Shown here: positions 6,071 through 8,923 of the stretch, one piece after another
Layout: every line of letters begins with the position of its first letter
How positions within the stretch are numbered: the stretch's first letter is position 1
NCBI GenBank assembly: GCA_013140785.1
Contig: JABFRZ010000255.1
Location: 1-8,923, forward strand
Direction: 5' to 3'
Length of the DNA: 8,923 bases
Source: Planctomycetota bacterium
GTDB lineage: Bacteria > Planctomycetota > UBA1135 > GCA-002686595
Made by a program: the position numbers and the translations under genes
Notes under the pieces: generated by a model
Told to the model about the DNA's origin: nothing
What the model saw: only the letters and a program-made list of their open reading frames with translations
The model's database searches: none

Positions 6071-7277
6071 TCACCTCGGCTTCCTCGGTCGCGGCGGAGC
6101 CTGAAGCGCGCGAAGCTCGGAGTCCTCGGACTCGCCCGCGTATCCCAGTGCGCGCAGCGCGTCCTGCTCGTCCGGGTCCAGTTGCCCCTCGGCCTTCACC
6201 CCGAGCGGTGCGGGGGTCTCGGCCAGCAGGCGCTCGAGCGCGGCTTCCAGCTCGGCCAAGCCAGCGGTTTCGACCTCCGCGCGCGCGAGCGGATGGAGCT
6301 CTCCAGGATCCTCGCGCAGGTCGTAGAGCTCGTCGTTCCCGGTCGAGGAGCGGATCAGCTTGTAGCGCGGACCCACGGCGGCCAGCAGCGCGCGGTCGTA
6401 GGCCTGCATGCTGCCCTCGAGCTGGACGTCCTGCGGGAAGATCGAGAGCGAGACCCTGGGGATGTCGAGTTCCGCGGTGATCACGCGCTCGGGCGGGATT
6501 GCCGCGCGCAAGTCGAGCGTGTCCGCGCGAACACTCGTGGATGGCCCGCCAGCGCGCGGCCGCCCCGGGCACGAAGGGCGCGGCTGTCTGCGTGTCCGGC
6601 AGGTAGGGCATGTGCGGCTCGATGAGGTTGACGAACAGGAAGAACGGACGAGAATCGGAAGGGGTCTTCGCGAGCCACTCGAGAACAGGCGCGACCACGT
6701 GGTGATCCTCGGGGGCTGCGTGCCGTCCGGCCCGATCGGTCGCCAGCGCGCGCACGTGCGGCTTGTAGATCCGCGTGGAGAGGTCCCTGAAGTGCTCGAA
6801 GCCGCGCTCGAGGCCGGTATGTTTCCCCACCCAGATGTTCGCGCTGAACCCGGCGGTGTGGAAGCCCAGCGCGCGCAGCTCCTGGGTCAAGAGGGGCAGA
6901 GCGCTCGAGACCACCAGGTTCTCCTGGTCGGCGCGATGCACGCGCGGCGGTGCGCCGGTGAAGAGCGAGGCGTGCGCTGGCAGCGATCAGGACGACGAGG
7001 AATAGGCCCGGTCGAAGCGTGCGCCCTCGGCCGCGAAGCGCTCGAGGAAAGGCGTCGTCGGTCGCAGATGGCCGTAGGCCGAGAGGTAGTCCGGTCGCGC
7101 CGTATCCAGCATCAGGATGACCACGTTGGGTGGCCGTTCCTCCGGCGTGCAGCCCAGTACCGCTGGGCATAGGGCGAGGAGGAGCGCGGAACGGCGCGGT
7201 CCCGGAACAAGACCTGACAGCCAGCACACGAGCCTCGGACGATGGAGACGGGGCAAGGAGCGGCTCCTGGAGCGCAC
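6071..7277 (-). pseudogene. sulfatase-like (alkaline phosphatase superfamily) gene, disrupted
   Basis: Read leftward, the N-terminus has a hydrophobic, lipobox-like segment (AVLGC) and then sulfatase landmarks: PPNVVILMLDTARPDYLSAYG, RPTTPFLERFAAEGARFDRAY (metal-site Asp and the usual strand-helix). At codon 97 from GTG 7277 a TGA (6987-6989) falls in SSSS-TGA-SLPAHASLFTG; related proteins usually have Trp there (SSWTLPSHASLFTG). The frame continues in register through FHTAGFSANIWVG, FFLFVNLIEPHMPYLP up to about 6545. The C-terminal part (RYKLIRSSTGNDELYDL, REDPGEL) is in another frame from about 6530 down to the TGA at 6071. The central block with the metal-binding DHGE motif is missing, so an internal deletion with frame change is likely. 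The active-site Cys of classical sulfatases is Ser here. GTG 7277 and GTG 7229 are both possible starts; neither has a good ribosome binding site. An assembly error remains possible. Confidence 0.8.
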
Positions 7278-7280
7278 AGT

Positions 7281-7463
7281 CTAGCCCGGATTATTCATGA
7301 GCCCTCGGCTGCAACGTCGCGACTGCCTGCATCTGCAGCGCTTTGCTCCCTGCGAGTCCTCGGCGACCTGCAGAGGTCGCCTCCGGTCCTCTCGGTCGCA
7401 AATCGCTGCATCTGCGGCCATTCGCGGCGTTTCGCCCGAGGCCTCATGAATATCCCGGGCTAG
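7281..7463. repeat. 183-bp palindromic MITE-like element A
   Basis: The two ends are inverted copies: CTAGCCCGGATTATTCATGA on the left and, on the complement of the right end, CTAGCCCGGGATATTCATGA. By eye, 53 of the first 66 positions of the arms match without gaps, and the centre is a perfect short palindrome (GCGACC 7363-7368, GGTCGC 7375-7380). The whole element could fold into one long hairpin. It has no transposase and no credible gene; open frames on both strands end in similar residues (RGLMN-x-PG) simply because the arms are inverted copies. Both edges carry CTAG, which may be part of the repeat or a 4-bp target duplication. The ends remind me of those of some insertion sequences, possibly the IS1380 family, but this is from memory and unverified. 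It lies at the 5' edge of the disrupted sulfatase-like gene. Confidence 0.85.
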
Positions 7464-7638
7464 CAGCCCGTTGAAAAAGCTCCCTGCTGCGGCTGCGCGC
7501 ACTTCGACGGTGCGTCGTCACGCTCGTCGAGCCATGCTCAGCGGCCATGAAGGCCGCTTCCGCTGTCTCTCCTTCGCGTTCCTAGCTCCGTCGAAGTGCG
7601 CTGTGCCTCGCGACGGGACTTTTTCAACGGGCTGCTAG
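7460..7638. repeat. 179-bp palindromic MITE-like element B
   Basis: The left end CTAGCAGCCCGTTGAAAAAG (7460-7479) is matched by a perfect 20-bp inverted copy at 7619-7638. A second perfect inverted pair of 14 bp (GCGCACTTCGACGG at 7497-7510 and its complement at 7588-7601) sits at the symmetric position, and the centre is GCGGCC-ATGAA-GGCCGC (7541-7557). The sequence between these blocks has diverged. There is no room for a transposase, so this is a non-autonomous, MITE-like or hairpin element of a different family from element A, with which it shares CTAG at 7460-7463. Its right edge ends only about 10 bp before a possible promoter of the fused sigma factor gene. Confidence 0.9.
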
Positions 7639-7648
7639 GGGCAGAGGC

Positions 7649-7674
7649 GAACCTGGTCAGGACTGACAGATAAT
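7649..7674 (+). promoter_or_regulatory. possible promoter of the fused sigma factor gene
   Basis: GATAAT (7669-7674) is a good -10-like hexamer in otherwise GC-rich DNA. Sixteen bases upstream is GAAC (7649-7652), which resembles the GAAC core of ECF-type -35 elements, whereas no TTGACA-like sequence is present. It sits about 97 bp before the ATG at 7771 and just after element B. The call rests on short matches only. Confidence 0.25.
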
Positions 7675-7770
7675 CTCCGGCCCGCTGCATTCCTGTGCGG
7701 CAGCGCGGCATCGCGCTCCTTGGCCCGGCGGCGATTGGCGTGGTGCCTGCCTGTGGACGGACCCGAAGCG

Positions 7771-8923
7771 ATGCCCCCTCATGACGTGGAACCCGGCGCA
7801 GGCGGCCTCGAGCAGGCCGTGCTGCTCGAGCAGGTGAGCTGGATCCGCCGCCTCGCGCGCGAGCTCGTGGCCGATCGCGAGCTGGCCGAGGACCTGGTAC
7901 AGGAGACCTGCGTTGTGGCTCTCGCGCACGCCCCGCGCGAGCCAGGGAGGCTGCGCCAGTGGCTGGCGCAGGTGCTGCGCAACGCCTTGCGCCAGCACGC
8001 GCGCGCACAGGGGCGACGCAGCGCACGCGAGGCCGCGGTTGCGCACGCCGCACTCGAGAACGGAGCCCTCGAGCCGGCGGCCGAGCTGGTCGAGCGCGCG
8101 CTCCTGCAGCGTGAGTTGGTGACCGCCGTGCTCGAGCTCGACGAGCCCTACCGCTCGGCCGTGCTCCTACGCTACTTCGACGAGCTTCCGCCGCGCGCGA
8201 TCGCCGAGCGCACGGGCACTCCGCTCGCCACCGTGCAGAGCCGGCTACAGCGCGCGTTGGCGAAGCTGCGCGCGCGCCTCGACCAGCGCGAGCGCGCCTG
8301 GGCCGCGCTCTTCCTGCCGTGGGTGCGGAGCCTCGAGCCGCTTGTCAGTCCTCCTACTCTCCTATCCGTGCTCATGAAGACCAAGCTGACCCTGGCTGTC
8401 GCCGCGACGATGATGGCTGCTGGCGCGCTCGTGTGGTGGAACGCATCGCCCGCGCAGGAGCGCGGTGCGCTCGCGCAGGCCGAGCCCGCCCGCGCACTCT
8501 CCGAGCCGCTCGTCCCCGCACCTCGTGGAACGAGTGCGCCAGAGGAGCCTGCGTCCGGGCGCGCGGCCCTTCCGACGACGCCGCGGTTCGTGCCGTCGGC
8601 GTCAGCAACCGAAGCGACACCCGCACCAGCGTCGTGGGTCGTGCGTTTGCGGGTTCTGGACGCCGAGGGCCTGCCATTGTCTGGCGTCGCGGTGCGGGCA
8701 ACGGGAGACGCGGGCGACGCAAAGGAGAGCGACGCGGTTCTCGGTACCAGCGGCGCGGGTGGCTGGTGCGTGTTCGAGACGCGCGCCGAGCGGCTGATTC
8801 TCTCGGCCGCCGACCCGCGCTGGGTCACGATCCACGAGGGCAGTCCAGCGCGCACGAGCTCCGTGGATCCAGTGCTGGTGCTCGCGCCCGCGCTCGCGCT
8901 GGCCGGTTCCGTGCGCGCTGGAC
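7771..8923 (+). CDS. ECF sigma factor fused to a membrane segment and extracytoplasmic domain, 5' part
   Basis: An open frame of 384 codons that runs off the window end. Residues 14-85 form sigma region 2 (LARELVADRELAEDLVQE at 28-45, RQWLAQVLRNALRQHAR at 62-78). Residues 110-171 form region 4, with the helix-turn-helix IAERTGTPLATVQSRLQRAL (144-163). Instead of ending there, the frame continues through WAALFLPWVRSLEPL to a transmembrane segment (KLTLAVAATMMAAGALVWW, 205-223), a Pro/Ala/Glu linker (about 224-288), and the start of a beta-rich domain, WVVRLRVLDAEGLPLSGVAV (289-308), typical of carboxypeptidase-regulatory-like (Cna-B-like) folds. The sigma part would be cytoplasmic and the tail outside. 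ATG 8374 (Met202) could in principle start a separate exported protein, but it is in frame, no stop precedes it and no Shine-Dalgarno is near, so a fusion is preferred. ATG 7771 is the best start; GTG 7753 and TTG 7735 are alternatives. Confidence 0.85.
   Translation, partial: MPPHDVEPGAGGLEQAVLLEQVSWIRRLARELVADRELAEDLVQETCVVALAHAPREPGRLRQWLAQVLRNALRQHARAQGRRSAREAAVAHAALENGALEPAAELVERALLQRELVTAVLELDEPYRSAVLLRYFDELPPRAIAERTGTPLATVQSRLQRALAKLRARLDQRERAWAALFLPWVRSLEPLVSPPTLLSVLMKTKLTLAVAATMMAAGALVWWNASPAQERGALAQAEPARALSEPLVPAPRGTSAPEEPASGRAALPTTPRFVPSASATEATPAPASWVVRLRVLDAEGLPLSGVAVRATGDAGDAKESDAVLGTSGAGGWCVFETRAERLILSAADPRWVTIHEGSPARTSSVDPVLVLAPALALAGSVRAG

Noticed and set aside
5563..7172. Rightward open frames (for example 5563-6480 and 6408-7172) across the sulfatase-like gene.
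   Set aside because: Low-complexity Arg-rich translations antisense to recognisable sulfatase segments or out of frame with the 4655-5896 gene.
7242..7502. Two small open frames on opposite strands ending in similar residues (RGLMN-x-PG).
   Set aside because: The similarity comes from the inverted arms of element A; they are not protein-coding genes.
7807..7830. Perfect 9-bp inverted repeat CTCGAGCAG/CTGCTCGAG inside the fused sigma gene.
   Set aside because: It arises from repeated Leu-Glu-Gln codons in a helix and has no T-run or other sign of a regulatory hairpin.

Overview
The window is GC-rich, densely coded bacterial DNA. Several traits suggest an uncultured Planctomycetota member or a similar high-GC phylum: an ECF sigma factor with a zinc-finger anti-sigma, a second ECF sigma factor fused to a membrane segment and an extracytoplasmic domain, a sulfatase-like gene, and several secreted proteins of unrecognised family. 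This placement is inferred from gene content only. No rRNA, tRNA or CRISPR array is visible.

Layout: (1) 1-498 (+) is the 3' end of an ABC-3 family metal permease. It converges, 15 bp apart, on a leftward gene set. (2) 3219-514 (-) reads ECF sigma factor, membrane anti-sigma factor, secreted protein of unknown family, FKBP-type lipoprotein. The first three are tightly packed (4 and 21 bp gaps), and the FKBP gene follows after 83 bp. The arrangement suggests an envelope-sensing regulon. (3) 3220-3591 is a divergent intergenic region. (4) 3592-4548 (+) is a secreted thioredoxin-like protein with a C-terminal coiled coil. Its signal peptide is separated from its body by two consecutive in-frame TGA codons. 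A textbook intrinsic terminator follows at 4569-4601. (5) 4655-5896 (+) is a secreted protein of unknown function. (6) 7277-6071 (-) is a sulfatase-like gene that looks inactivated: it has a TGA where a Trp is expected and a frame change where the central catalytic part appears to be missing. (7) 7281-7638 holds two different palindromic, MITE-like elements, back to back and sharing one CTAG. (8) From 7771 to the window end (+) is an ECF sigma factor continuing in frame into a transmembrane segment, a Pro/Ala-rich linker and the start of a carboxypeptidase-regulatory-like domain.

The points most worth following up are the tandem TGA in the thioredoxin-like gene, the membrane-fused sigma factor, and the twin palindromic elements beside a decaying sulfatase. 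TGA ends the permease, sigma, anti-sigma, FKBP and other genes here, so a global reassignment of TGA is unlikely. I see no clearly new defence or mobile system.
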